In this document: in pieces, positions 42,426 through 64,000 of the stretch
Position numbering within the stretch: position 1 is the stretch's first letter
Layout of the letters: every line of letters begins with the position of its first letter
NCBI GenBank assembly: GCA_905160935.1
Contig: CAJHZI010000461.1
Span: forward strand, 706,501-770,500
Length of the DNA: 64,000 bases
Source: Enchytraeus crypticus
Lineage: Eukaryota; Annelida; Clitellata; Enchytraeida; Enchytraeidae
Direction of reading: 5' to 3'
Notes under the pieces: generated by a model
Told to the model about the DNA's origin: nothing
Seen by the model: only the letters and a program-made list of their open reading frames with translations
Database searches by the model: none
Program-made: the position numbers and the translations under genes

Positions 42426-42792
42426 GTGTTGTACTCGGGTATGGTTGGACCACTGCAGAATAGGGCAACCATAAACAATCTGCCGCGTGTACGTAAGAGG
42501 CGACTAAAGGCAGGAGCTGAGGATGGCAAGAGGGGACCATCCTCACCATTAATTTTTTCCCCAGGGTTAAATGGTAATTAATCCACCTAACTGAGGAAGG
42601 CAACGGGAAACCACATTAGAAGCCACATTTTTCCCAAGCTATAGGCTACATAAGGTATGGCAAAGCCATAGACTTTGTGAAGGGATTAACGTGTTTATCT
42701 AAGGAGTGCTCTTGAGGAACGAGAAAACAGTCTTTGATTATGAATATGTACCTTGAACCTGCCACTTGGCAGTGCACTGAAGAAGAAGATAC
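42425..42792 (+). mobile_element. SINE, family 3, fullest copy, LINE-like 3' tail
   Basis: Head TTGTACTCGGGTATGGTTGG, middle GTAAGAGGCGACTAAAGGCA and CAACGGGAAACCACATTAGA, end CTTGAACCTGCCACTTGGCA GTGCACT then GAAGAAGAAG. The end matches the 3' terminus of the RTE-like LINE. Confidence 0.75.
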
Positions 42793-43656
42793 TTTAATGC
42801 ACCATTATATTTGCACGAAATAAGTTCTTTTAGAAAACTCAAAGGATATACTAATATTTTACAATAGTTTTACCGACACATTAGTAATAGATTCTAAATT
42901 TTTACTTTGACCAACAGAAATTGAAGTCATATCTTGGTCTTATTTATCATTATCACTATTCATAGGCCCTTTCTGTGATGTTCTTATATCTTCTTTATAG
43001 CAGCCGAGTTTTCAAGGGCAAATGGCAAAATTGGCAATGTTGAAGTTGTTTATGTTTTCACATTATTTCAATCTTCATATCTATTTATACATTTACTGGA
43101 AATGTTATATGATATCGTATCTTAGCAAGTTATCGATGATCTTATGACAGGATACCATGACTCAGCATCTAAACGCATATAGAAAAATTCTTCATTTGAT
43201 GTAAAGTTATTTATATTTAAGTAGAAGCCAACTCAGTAACTATGGAGGTAGAAAGGAAGTCCGACTTAAGTGATTTAGGATGCTACTAACCTTTACGGCG
43301 TAATAAGCAACGTGACGTCACTGGTGTGATATATTTACATGTAGACCCACACAGCGTTACATAGAAAAGTTAGTCACGTGCATGGAGCTATCGGCTCGTG
43401 CAGCAATTTTAAAATCCTCCTCAGTTCAACAACTTTGTAAACTTGGTGTTTTTTATTTCCTTCGATGAAGTGCAAATATAGGTAACTATTGAGAAACCGA
43501 AATTTTAACAGGATGTCAATAATAAGGAAGATGTAAAAGGTAGGCCTAACAGCCTTTGAATCAAGATGCTTCGATGTTGGAAGTTGAAATTTTCTGAAAG
43601 CAGAAATGGAACGAGAGCAGTGGAGGAGTAGAGGTTTGAGAATAGTGCAGAGAGGC

Positions 43657-43687
<31 letters not shown>

Positions 43688-44100
43688 GAGAGAGTTAGAG
43701 AGACAAATAGAGATCGAGATCGAGAGAGATGGAGAGAGAAGAATGGAGCGAATAAAGTGGAAATAATGACACCCTTTCCGAACTACTGTATATAATTATC
43801 TGTTTTACAATTCTACAGTTTCAATGGCAATGGATTTGATAGATAAGTAGCATAGCACAGAAGTTAGGGGCCTTAAACCCATATCCAATTTGGACTCATT
43901 TTCTGGATTTTGGAATTTGCACCGGTTTTGCTCGCCGGCTTGATTTTGTCTCAATAGTGCTCGACGTTGTCATTGATGACTGTAGCACTCTAATTGTTGT
44001 TATGTTATGTTATCCACATAGTCTCCCCGGCATATATTAAAAATGGAGATACGTAACTTTTATAATATAGTTTTACTGCAATTATTAAATCATAAATGAC
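42793..44100. other. No gene recognised; upstream flank of the kinase gene
   Basis: AT-rich with a (GA)n tract at 43648-43740. A segment at about 43920-44000 (GCTCGCCGGCTTGATTTTG, TAGCACTCTAATTGTT) repeats sequence at 34260-34330. Confidence 0.55.
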
Positions 44101-44152
44101 ACGTAATAGTAACAAACTATACTGTGTTTCCAAACAGAAGAAACGCTGAAAG

Positions 44153-55379
<11,227 letters not shown>

Positions 55380-55539
55380 CCGGCTAATATACTCCAGCAA
55401 CGTCCTCATATTTAATGCCCTCTTCTGCTCACCTTGTCTCTCGAATGGAACCCTCTGCCTTCATAATGCCTCGTCTTGCTTTCGTCACCTACGTTTCCAC
55501 AATGTAACTTCCTACAACCAGAAATTAAGGGCAACGACT

Positions 55540-55545
55540 AATAAA
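55540..55545 (+). terminator. Candidate polyadenylation signal for the kinase gene
   Basis: AATAAA about 160 nt after the stop codon; a second AATAAA is at 56040-56045. Either could serve; neither can be confirmed from sequence alone. Confidence 0.35.
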
Positions 55546-55679
55546 TTCCTATTTATCGAAAATATTGATCATTATAATTTTATTAGCCGTAAAATAATTC
55601 AGAATGTGACATTCTTCGCTAGGCTATTCGTGTTTTTCTTTACTTTTAATTGTTTAATTTATTTGCATGGTTAGAAACT

Positions 55680-56995
55680 ACTTAAATCGCAAATTAAGTA
55701 ATTCAACGTGTTATCAAGGACCCGTGCTACTTGAGTTATCAATTGATTAGCTTAGCCTATTATAATTATTCGTCAACTCACTCAAAAATTCAGGTTAATT
55801 AAAATATTAGTAAATCACTTTTTCACAAAATTTAATGGCTGTGATAAATGATTAACGGATTTAGGCCTATCGATTTTTTGAATGAGGGCAACGACGATAT
55901 GGCCTTAGATTTGTAATATTTGTAATTTAGACAAATTCCGGAAGCTAGAGTATTAAATTTCGCCACATATTATATCACTTTTAAAGAGTTTATTATAAAT
56001 TTTATATGTTTATGTATGTAAACCTGTTCACGATTAGCGAATAAAGCACTTCTGTTATAGGTCAGCTTTCCGTTCTCGGTCACATGATTTATAAACGTGA
56101 ATGCTTCTCAACGCGTCAATAAATTACTGCACGAAGGGAATAATTACATTAGAAACAGTTAACTATGCCCATTTTATTAGCATCGCATCATACTATCACT
56201 AGTATTTCATATTAGCCTTCAAGACTGTTTAATGTTTAATATCATGGAGATGCATCTCCATACTTCAAAACTATTACAGTAAAACAAACGAGACACAATC
56301 CCATAGACCTAATAGTAGGCCAAAATTATAAAGCCAAAACACTCTCATACATTAATATTGCTGAAATAACAAAATCTGAGGGATACTAAAATGAGCACAG
56401 AATTTACAGAGAAATATCGTGCAAAAACGTGCTTTAAATCATTTTTAAAACTATCAGGTGAATCAGAGTACCGTATGAAAATTTGAAGTTCGTTCCACAT
56501 TTTAGGACCTTCTACGGGAAATGACTTGTCGCCATGAGAAACTGTTCGACGTTTAGGAACAGCAAGCTTTCCTGACTCAACAGATAGTATGCACTATATC
56601 TTACGTATTCTTTTCACATTTCTGTCTTATTAAGGCTACTTAAATTGAAGACTAGCAAAGACCTTAATTGTGGCGTTGGCTGTTGAGAAACAATTTTTGT
56701 ATGGTACTGTATTAAAAATAAGTATCCTGTAATGCACATAATATATTAATAGCGTCACGTTTTTCTCCAAAGACGATATTAAAGCCAATAGAATCGCTTG
56801 TATAACATTTAATCACAAATGACATTTTTAGTATTCTCGTCAAATCACAACGACATCAATAATCGAGCATAGCAACCACATGGAACATACCTGAAGCATA
56901 GCAAGAGAAAAATACATACAACAATGGAACAAATATTAACAGATATTCACTGTAGATGTAGCACAGAAATAACGAAGAACAGACAACTTGAATAA
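55680..56995. other. No gene recognised; downstream flank of the kinase gene
   Basis: AT-rich unique-looking sequence; the first few hundred bases probably hold the kinase 3' UTR. Confidence 0.5.
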
Positions 56996-56999
56996 ATTG

Positions 57000-57710
57000 A
57001 GAATTAATATTTTATTTTTATTTTGTTTGAATTTATTTATAATTAGAAATCATGCAGCAAGGCCCACACAAAGCACACAAAACATACAGCACACCCATAA
57101 AATCAGATAAACACTCGTAAAATCAGATATTATAGATCTAAAATGGAAAAATCACAATCTAAAACAATTAATTAGAGCACTTTCACACTTACTAACACAC
57201 TAATTATACACACATTTAGAGTTATATATAATCGTATCAAAACTAGGAATGTTACATAACTGCAACATGGTGGATAACTATCCTGTCTTTTGAAACCAAA
57301 GAACCGCTTGGCACATCTATTATAACATGAACGAAATTTATTTAAAGAATTCACTTTAAACTTGGACCAGAGAGCAATATCGCAAAATCATAAACAGTAC
57401 GTTTAAACAGAATAATTTTAACTGTACGGGGAGCAATTAAAAAAATCGTCTTAAAAACGTGTTAGTGCGTATTATGTATTTCACGATTAATGTCATTATC
57501 ATCACATAAACGATATCAATCAAATGACCTACATATTTAAATTGAGAGACAAAATTAATATCATTGTTACCTAGTTTAAAATTAGGGAAAATATAGTCTA
57601 AGGCCCATCTTCTCTCGCTAGGTTAAAAAATCATAGCAGCAGTTTTAGAAATATTGCAAGACATATTAATATCCAGAGCACTAGAGCACAGAGTGTTAAT
57701 TAAAAATGTA
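57000..57710 (-). mobile_element. Non-LTR retrotransposon 3' end, second copy
   Basis: Minus strand: LGNNDINFVSQFKYVGHLID, then [20 protein letters not shown] and [14 protein letters not shown], nearly the same as 32285-32822 but extending further 5' and with frame breaks. The AT-rich 3' tail is at about 57000. Confidence 0.82.
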
Positions 57711-59150
57711 CTATATTATAAAAGTATAATATAGTACCATAAACGTTAAAATACCTACTCTGACTCTCTGAGAATATGCATGATCAAAATAATGTATTAA
57801 CTGTAATTTACTTAACACCTCAACGGTCTTAATAATGTTATAAAAGTGTTAATACTGAGAGAAGGGAGGGAATTTTTCTTTATGCGTGTTCCTTAGATTG
57901 GTCGATTTCTTGCATAGAAATTATTACGTTGAATTGAAAATAATTGTTCTGTTCTTCATCATTCGTTTTTTGCACTTTGAGTTATGACAGCTTTTAATAT
58001 AAATCGATGTAAAATGTATAAATGTTAACTGCTTATAACTGATTTTCATATCACTAAATTAGAATTCACTGTTTGTACTGAAACAGGTTGAAATAGACAG
58101 ATCTAAGTAAATCAACATGGTGGCAGTTTCATTCCATTAAGACATGGGTTAATGTACGTACGTGCAATACATATATTATTAGGCAGCATCAAATGCCCAA
58201 TGAAAATTGAGGTCTATATGTTTGCCGTAACTAAACGGTTTACTTGCTAGAGCGGCCTTTTAGGATAACAGCTAATAAACGACAGCTAGATTCGTGAGCT
58301 AGCAGCTGACTGCCCGCTAGAAGCTGCAGGCTAGCAGCTCAGTGTCAGCAAGTCGCTGCAGGCTAGCAGCTGACGGTCCGCTAGAAGCTATAGGCCTGCA
58401 CCCTGCAGGTAACTTATACAGGTGAGCTCTTGATTAACATACGCACTGCATTCACATGGAGATGACAATGTGTGGAATAAGAATTGTAGTGAAAGTAACC
58501 AGAGTGAGTCATAATACTTAATTCCGTTGTGAATGTATCGTAGTTTAGTTTAATCTAGTTAGGGTATCTCATACAAACCATGTAGTACATAATTTATCTA
58601 TTAGTCTATAGTTTCGTTTGGAATACAAATAAATCTAAAGTTAGAAACAAAATTATTACTAAGATAATGTTAATAACGCTAATGAAATCTAAAGTTAAAC
58701 GATACTACATCCAAATTCACTAAGCCTAAATATATCATTTTTGTGAAGAAATTGACTGCAGATTTTTTCTCAAGAATTGCATGATAGCTTTGGCTGAATA
58801 AATCTCCATATTCAGCGAACATTTGTAATTCAGTCAGTTTTTTAATGCATTTAAATATTTTCCTGCATGGTTGACACATTTTCAGTAGGCCTAGTATTAC
58901 AACTTAAAGCTAATACGTTTCTGCGTTATACTAACAATTTACTTTCTTTTCAATCAAATTAACGATATCAAAACTAGTCAGCATAGGTATATGAAATTGA
59001 CTAATCAAAATTATCTTCATTAAGAACATTCTAGCAGAAAGAAATCTCATTCTTCTGCTGTGCATTAACCCAGAGCGAAGTTTCGCAGAAGGATTAAATT
59101 AGTCTATTATAATCATTAGAGGTATAACATTAAGACCATAACCCCTCAGT
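57711..59150. other. No gene recognised
   Basis: AT-rich. A 13-bp perfect hairpin at 57708-57737 and a small cluster of GCTAGCAGCTGAC-like imperfect repeats at 58285-58390. Confidence 0.55.
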
Positions 59151-59154
59151 AAAG

Positions 59155-59255
<101 letters not shown>

Positions 59256-59389
59256 CACATATATTAATATAAAGTGTATTTTTAGATTAGTTTGATTGTT
59301 GCTTTGACAAGTCGCAGGTAACAATTTTGGTTTTGAACTTTAGTCTATTTCTTTGTCTCGGGAGTTAAAATAGGAATAAAGATGATATT

Positions 59390-59459
<70 letters not shown>

Positions 59460-59540
59460 AATATTCATATACATTATATATGTATATATATAAATATATT
59501 ATATATATATATTAATTATGTATATTTATGCGTATATATA

Positions 59541-59595
<55 letters not shown>
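59390..59595. repeat. (AT)n microsatellite tract
   Basis: Two AT runs joined by ATGTAA/ATTAT interruptions. Confidence 0.95.
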
Positions 59596-59600
<5 letters not shown>

Positions 59601-59609
59601 TTCTTTTGC

Positions 59610-60030
59610 ATAGGCAAGGGAAGCTTTCGGAAACAACATTGGTTTGGTCGACACTTCTGTATGGATGTGAAACATGGACATTAAAGAAAGAAGAGATCAG
59701 GAAATTAGAGGCATTGGAAATGTTTTATGGAGAAGTATTGAAGAGATTGGTTGGACTAACAAAATTACATATGGAGAAGTTCAGATTAACAGTTAATAAA
59801 TGTGATAAGAAATAGAAGGAAACGCTGGATAGGACATATTGTTAGAGGGATGGTTTGCTAAAGGATGTATTAGAAGGAAGAATGCAAGGGGAAAGAGTTA
59901 GAGAAAGACCGAGACATGGGATGTTGGATGATCTCATAACAAATTCGTATATAGAGATGAAAAGGAAGGCTGAGGATAGAATTGGTTGGAAGATTTATAT
60001 GCCATGGACCTACATAGTGCACTAGAATAA
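59610..60030 (+). mobile_element. RTE-like LINE 3' end
   Basis: Reads [20 protein letters not shown] in plus frames, then EDRIGWKIYMPWTY near the end; ends ATGCCATGGACCTACATAGT GCACTAG. Frameshifted. Confidence 0.8.
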
Positions 60031-60044
60031 GATGAGATAAAGTG

Positions 60045-60278
60045 TTCTTCCAAGTGATAGGACCTAGATACAAAGTCATGCTCAGCGTCTGCTTTCACGC
60101 TACAGGAAGAACACTCCAAAGATGAACAAGTTCCCTTCGCAAAGATTATGGAACAGGTATCTGTTCTATACCTTATGTAGCCGGTAGCTTTTGAAAAATA
60201 TGGTTTCTGAGGTGGTTTCCCGTTGCCTTCATAAATTCTTGCTAAGTCGCCTCTTACGACTCGTGCAGACTGCGGTTG
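60045..60278 (-). mobile_element. SINE, family 3, minus strand
   Basis: Contains TGAGGTGGTTTCCCGTTGCC and GTCGCCTCTTACGACTCGTG, the reverse complement of the family 3 middle. Directly abuts LINE pieces on both sides. Confidence 0.6.
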
Positions 60279-60282
60279 TTTA

Positions 60283-60540
60283 AGATAAACAGTTGATAAA
60301 TGCGATTAGAAATAGGAAGAATTGGATAGAACACGTTCTAAGGTGATATAGTCTACTAAAGGAGGTCATAGAAGCTAGAATGGAAAGAAAGAAAAACAGA
60401 GGAAAACCGAGATTAGGAATGTTAGATGATTTAAAGATCGGAAGATCCACTCGTATATGGACATGAGATTGAAAGTGGAAAGCAGAGAATAGTGGAGGCG
60501 TTATATACCATCGACCTGCCTGTTGGCAGAGCACTTAGAC
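60283..60540 (+). mobile_element. RTE-like LINE 3' fragment
   Basis: AACAGTTGATAAATGCGATT, GGAGGTCATAGAAGCTAGAA and TTAGGAATGTTAGATGATTT match the final ORF region; ends CGACCTGCCTGTTGGCAGAG. Confidence 0.8.
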
Positions 60541-60580
60541 ATATATACATTCATATACATGTATATATTTATATACATAC

Positions 60581-60587
<7 letters not shown>

Positions 60588-60631
<44 letters not shown>

Positions 60632-60642
60632 CTAATATAATA

Positions 60643-60704
<62 letters not shown>
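60588..60704. repeat. (AT)n microsatellite
   Basis: AT run directly against the GGTTCG element copy 2. Confidence 0.95.
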
Positions 60705-60708
<4 letters not shown>

Positions 60709-61794
60709 GATGGGAATCGAAGCGAACCCGAACCGAACCCTAAAATCTAGAATTTTGACTAAACCGAACTCGAACCCAGACTCTGACCGAACCCGATACG
60801 AACCCGAACCGAGACTCTGGTGGAACCGAACCCGAACCCAGACTTCGTCCAAACCGAACTGAACCAAACTCTTGTAGTTCCTTTCTTCACCAGCCTGACA
60901 TTAAATAAAGATAGTAAGAACAATACAAATATATATTAGTTTCTGCATTTACATGTCTTACAGTACCTAACAGCATATATTCAGGTAAGGCTAGTTCCGA
61001 CACAAATTTTAAAATGGTAGCGGTACAAAGGAATGGTAGCGGGAAGCGAGACGGGCCTACAGAAGATAATGGATAGTCTTAATGATACGGCATTGAAATA
61101 TGGAATGAAGATTAACATCAAAGTGACAAAAGTGATGAGAGTATTCCATAAAAATCTGAAAATGCTTGACTCAATCTAGGTGGATTTGTCCTTGTTAAAT
61201 TCAAATTATGAATTTTTTCTAATTTTAGTGTGCTACCTTAATATTGTTCTCTAAAAAAAATTCAAAATTGATGAAGGATTCTATTTTCTCGTTATAATCA
61301 AGGAGAATATTTAAGATACAATACTTAAGCTAAATATCTATATTATGAACATTTGTTGGTCAACTTACAATATTTTAAGAATTGTACAAGAATAAATATC
61401 ACTTCTCTCCATTTTTCATCGTCATAGTTTTACCCAGGTGAAAAAATGTGACAGCTATTATGACTTAATGAATTCTTAAGCATATTTACCTTAAACCATT
61501 TTAAACATGTTCGTCATAACCATGATTATTATAAGTAAAGTTAAACAATTGCAACATTATCTAAACCAAACCATTTCGAACTCAATCGAACTCTTGCGAG
61601 TTGGAAAGCAAGCCGAACTCGAACCGAACCCGAACCCTTGGTAGATCCGAACCCGAACCGAACTTTCATTTTCAAAGAACCGAACCTAACCGAACTCTCA
61701 AATTGTCAACTGCTAACCGAACCGAACCGAACTTTCATTTTCAACGAACCGAACCGAACCCGAACTCTGGAAATTCATAGAATTCCCATCTCTA
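60705..61794 (-). mobile_element. GGTTCG-rich element, copy 2, inverted
   Basis: Reverse complement of 47671-49149 with internal deletions: TAGAGATGGGAATCG end, CGAACC arrays (60720-60870 and 61570-61770), the same nested LINE piece (61012-61140) and the same internal AT-rich sequence (for example ATGCTTGACTCAATCTAGGT). Confidence 0.78.
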
Positions 61795-61839
61795 GTTTCT
61801 ATTGCAATTTCGAAGTGTAAATATGTTAGTAATGGTCGT

Positions 61840-62001
61840 GGTTAGGGGGGGGGCGGGGAGGGTAAGACAGGGTATATTTTCATTGTTTCTATTACAGTTT
61901 CGATGTGTAAACATGTTAGTAATGGTAGTGATTGGGGGGGGGGGGGGCCCGGGGGGGAGGGTACGACAGGGAACGCAATATATATATAGCATTTCTACAG
62001 C

Positions 62002-62075
<74 letters not shown>
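61840..62075. repeat. G-runs, a short duplication and an (AT)n tract
   Basis: Two related about 85-bp units (TGTAAACATGTTAGTAATGG then a G-run) at about 61816 and 61904; an AT run at 61995-62075. Confidence 0.8.
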
Positions 62076-62076
<1 letters not shown>

Positions 62077-62099
62077 GTGTGTATACATGTGTGCGTGAA

Positions 62100-63670
62100 C
62101 GAAGTCCTCCTGTAACCACTTAAGTTAGGAATCGGGCGTTAAATCTCATTGATTGATATATTAGGCAAAGTTATTTTATTAAACTGTGCAGTTTTGAAAA
62201 TATAGTAGCAAGTGGCGTAAAGCTGTAGGGTCTGTAGCTTGAACCGTGGACGATGTGAAGTTATGCATGAACATTGCGGTAACGCATGACTGATTTACCT
62301 GAATGAAGTCACTATAATATTATAGACTCTGCTCTAATACTTATCAACCAAAAGAGCAAGAGGCCCTGGTTACCACTACTTATATGAACTGAGTATACAT
62401 AATTCCGACAGGGAGAAAAAATCGTGACAGGCAGATACCGGTAAATATAGGCTTAGGAATAAACTCAAAGATAATTAAATAATGAATTCTAAAAGATTCG
62501 TGAATAGCAATGAGAATGTGGTGAAGCGTAGGTGTTACAGTCTTCGATAATATTTATAAGTCACATTGGCTTATATTTTGTGTACGTTAAATAAAACTTA
62601 TATACAGTGTGTATGATACATGTACATAATTATGATACATGTATCCTACTGGTATAGAGCACTTTGCTAATTATTTGATACCGACACTGATAAATAGATC
62701 ACAGATTAAAATTACAATGCACTGCAAGTAGCATACGACTCTGTTATATTGCTACAGTTTTAACCTGAGTTTGAAGAGAACTGATGTCGATGAAATCAAG
62801 CATGAAGCCTGTGGGTTAAGTACATTTATAAATAAATGAGATGACGTTCTGAAATGAAATTTCTACGAAAATGTTGCTAATTCGTGTCTAACCAGCGATA
62901 TTGAGACTATAGAACATAATCTAGCTTGAGCACGTCCAGTGGAGCTGGTCGTCTAGATGTGCATCACTGATTCTGCGCTCAGCTTGCTAATGCTTTCTAG
63001 TCGGTGCTAATAACTTAGTATTTAATGTCATGAAATAATTCATTAGCTTTTAATTATTTAATGTCATACTGATCAAAAGCCGAAGAGTTTCACTTTTGTT
63101 GTAATTTCAGTAATTAACTTTTAATGTCATAATGATCTAAAGCCGAAAAGTGATAGTTTATTGCTATAGTATTAATTGCATATATTTAATTAGAAAAGAA
63201 ATGGTTGTTAAGATTAGAAGAATAATGATAGGAATAAGCCGAAATAGCTTAAGATGCTAAAATGGGTTGGACAAATTAGAGATATAAATATTTTAACTTT
63301 ACTATCTCAACTACTGCATGTACATGATTTTACTGTGCTTTTATATACGTAGTGGCTCAAAATATTCAAAATGTAAAATGAAGTTTGACAAACACATGTA
63401 AATTGCATTTTTTCTTAAGGTCGTCTTTAAACTTTCCTGCACAGTACACAAGTACAGGCAACAGAGCTCAATATACATCTTTGACAAAGTTAATATCATA
63501 AATGAAGTTTCGAAATGATATCTCAGATATAAATTAGTTTTATTTTTAGAGTCTGAATTCATTCTCGTCGTCTTTTAAATACTGCCTTGCACATTCGCAG
63601 CTATTTAAGTTTGTACTCGTAATTTTTAGTAGCCGCTCATGTTTGTCGATTTAGACTTTATAATTAAATT
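62100..63670. other. No gene recognised
   Basis: AT-rich; no ORF with family resemblance on either strand. Confidence 0.6.
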
Positions 63671-63674
63671 TTAA

Positions 63675-63870
63675 AGAGAGAGAAACGGAAAATGCCCGGG
63701 TTTTGGAGGTTATTCTTATATTTGCGCCCGCTACAATGGATGTGCCTTCAGATGGCAACGGTTATTAATAATCATGAAGAGGAAGGAGGAATAACGAAAA
63801 CTACAAAACTACAAAAAACTGCAACTAGGAAAGGACCCTAAAGGCTTTGATTCACACGCGGTTGTCATGT
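63675..63870 (+). mobile_element. 5S-SINE body, 5' truncated
   Basis: GGAGGTTATTCTTATATTTG, GCAACGGTTATTAATAATCA and GAGGAAGGAGGAAT match the body of the copies at 1690 and 52075, but the 5S head is missing. Confidence 0.6.
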
Positions 63871-64000
63871 GTAAACATATAAACAAACAAAAATTAATTC
63901 AAATGAATGGACAGGTACATGTCTAATAATTAATTAGTGATGTAAACAAATTTAGTAGGTTAAAACTTAATTTAAACTTAATTCGTTTGACATTGACATT

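Overview
This is nuclear DNA from an invertebrate metazoan, but I cannot place the species. It is AT-rich and has spliced genes with GT-AG introns, many microsatellites ((AT)n, (GA)n, (GATG)n), minisatellites, SINEs, LINE fragments and Tc1/mariner relics. The octamers TAGGCCTA and TACATGTA recur throughout. Nothing looks prokaryotic or organellar.

Two genes could be read completely, exon by exon, with consistent splice phases. (1) A fragile-X-family (FMR1/FXR1/FXR2) RNA-binding protein lies on the minus strand, start codon at 34983 and stop at 17568: 15 coding exons, 705 residues, two Tudor domains, KH0, KH1, KH2, an NES-like helix and a long RGG-rich tail. (2) A PRKX-type (PKA-related, AGC family) serine/threonine kinase lies on the plus strand, 44153 to 55379: 10 coding exons, 377 residues, all catalytic residues present. 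The two genes diverge, with about 9.2 kb between their start codons. A third, partial plus-strand gene (about 4332-7477) encodes a TGF-beta-superfamily prodomain of activin/myostatin type that ends at a polybasic, furin-like site. I could not find its signal peptide or its mature cystine-knot exon.

Layout: 1-4.3 kb, SINEs and a minus-strand LINE fragment; 4.3-7.5 kb, TGF-beta prodomain exons with a long AT tract; 7.5-17.5 kb, no recognised gene, a 1.2-kb 36-bp minisatellite and a LINE 3' end; 17.5-35 kb, the FXR gene, whose introns hold two Tc1/mariner elements with long inverted repeats, LINE fragments on the opposite strand and four minisatellites; 35-44 kb, intergenic, with LINE and SINE relics; 44-55.4 kb, the kinase gene, with a hAT-like GGTTCG-rich element in intron 4; 55.4-64 kb, repeats, including a second inverted copy of that GGTTCG element.

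The most interesting signal is a pattern. At five exon-intron junctions in the two complete genes, a segment spanning the splice site has been tandemly duplicated (units of 65, 28, 42, 55 and 44 bp; 2 to 9 copies). This leaves ladders of decoy donor or acceptor sites on the intron side. One of them would allow an in-frame 14-residue insertion just before the kinase catalytic loop.
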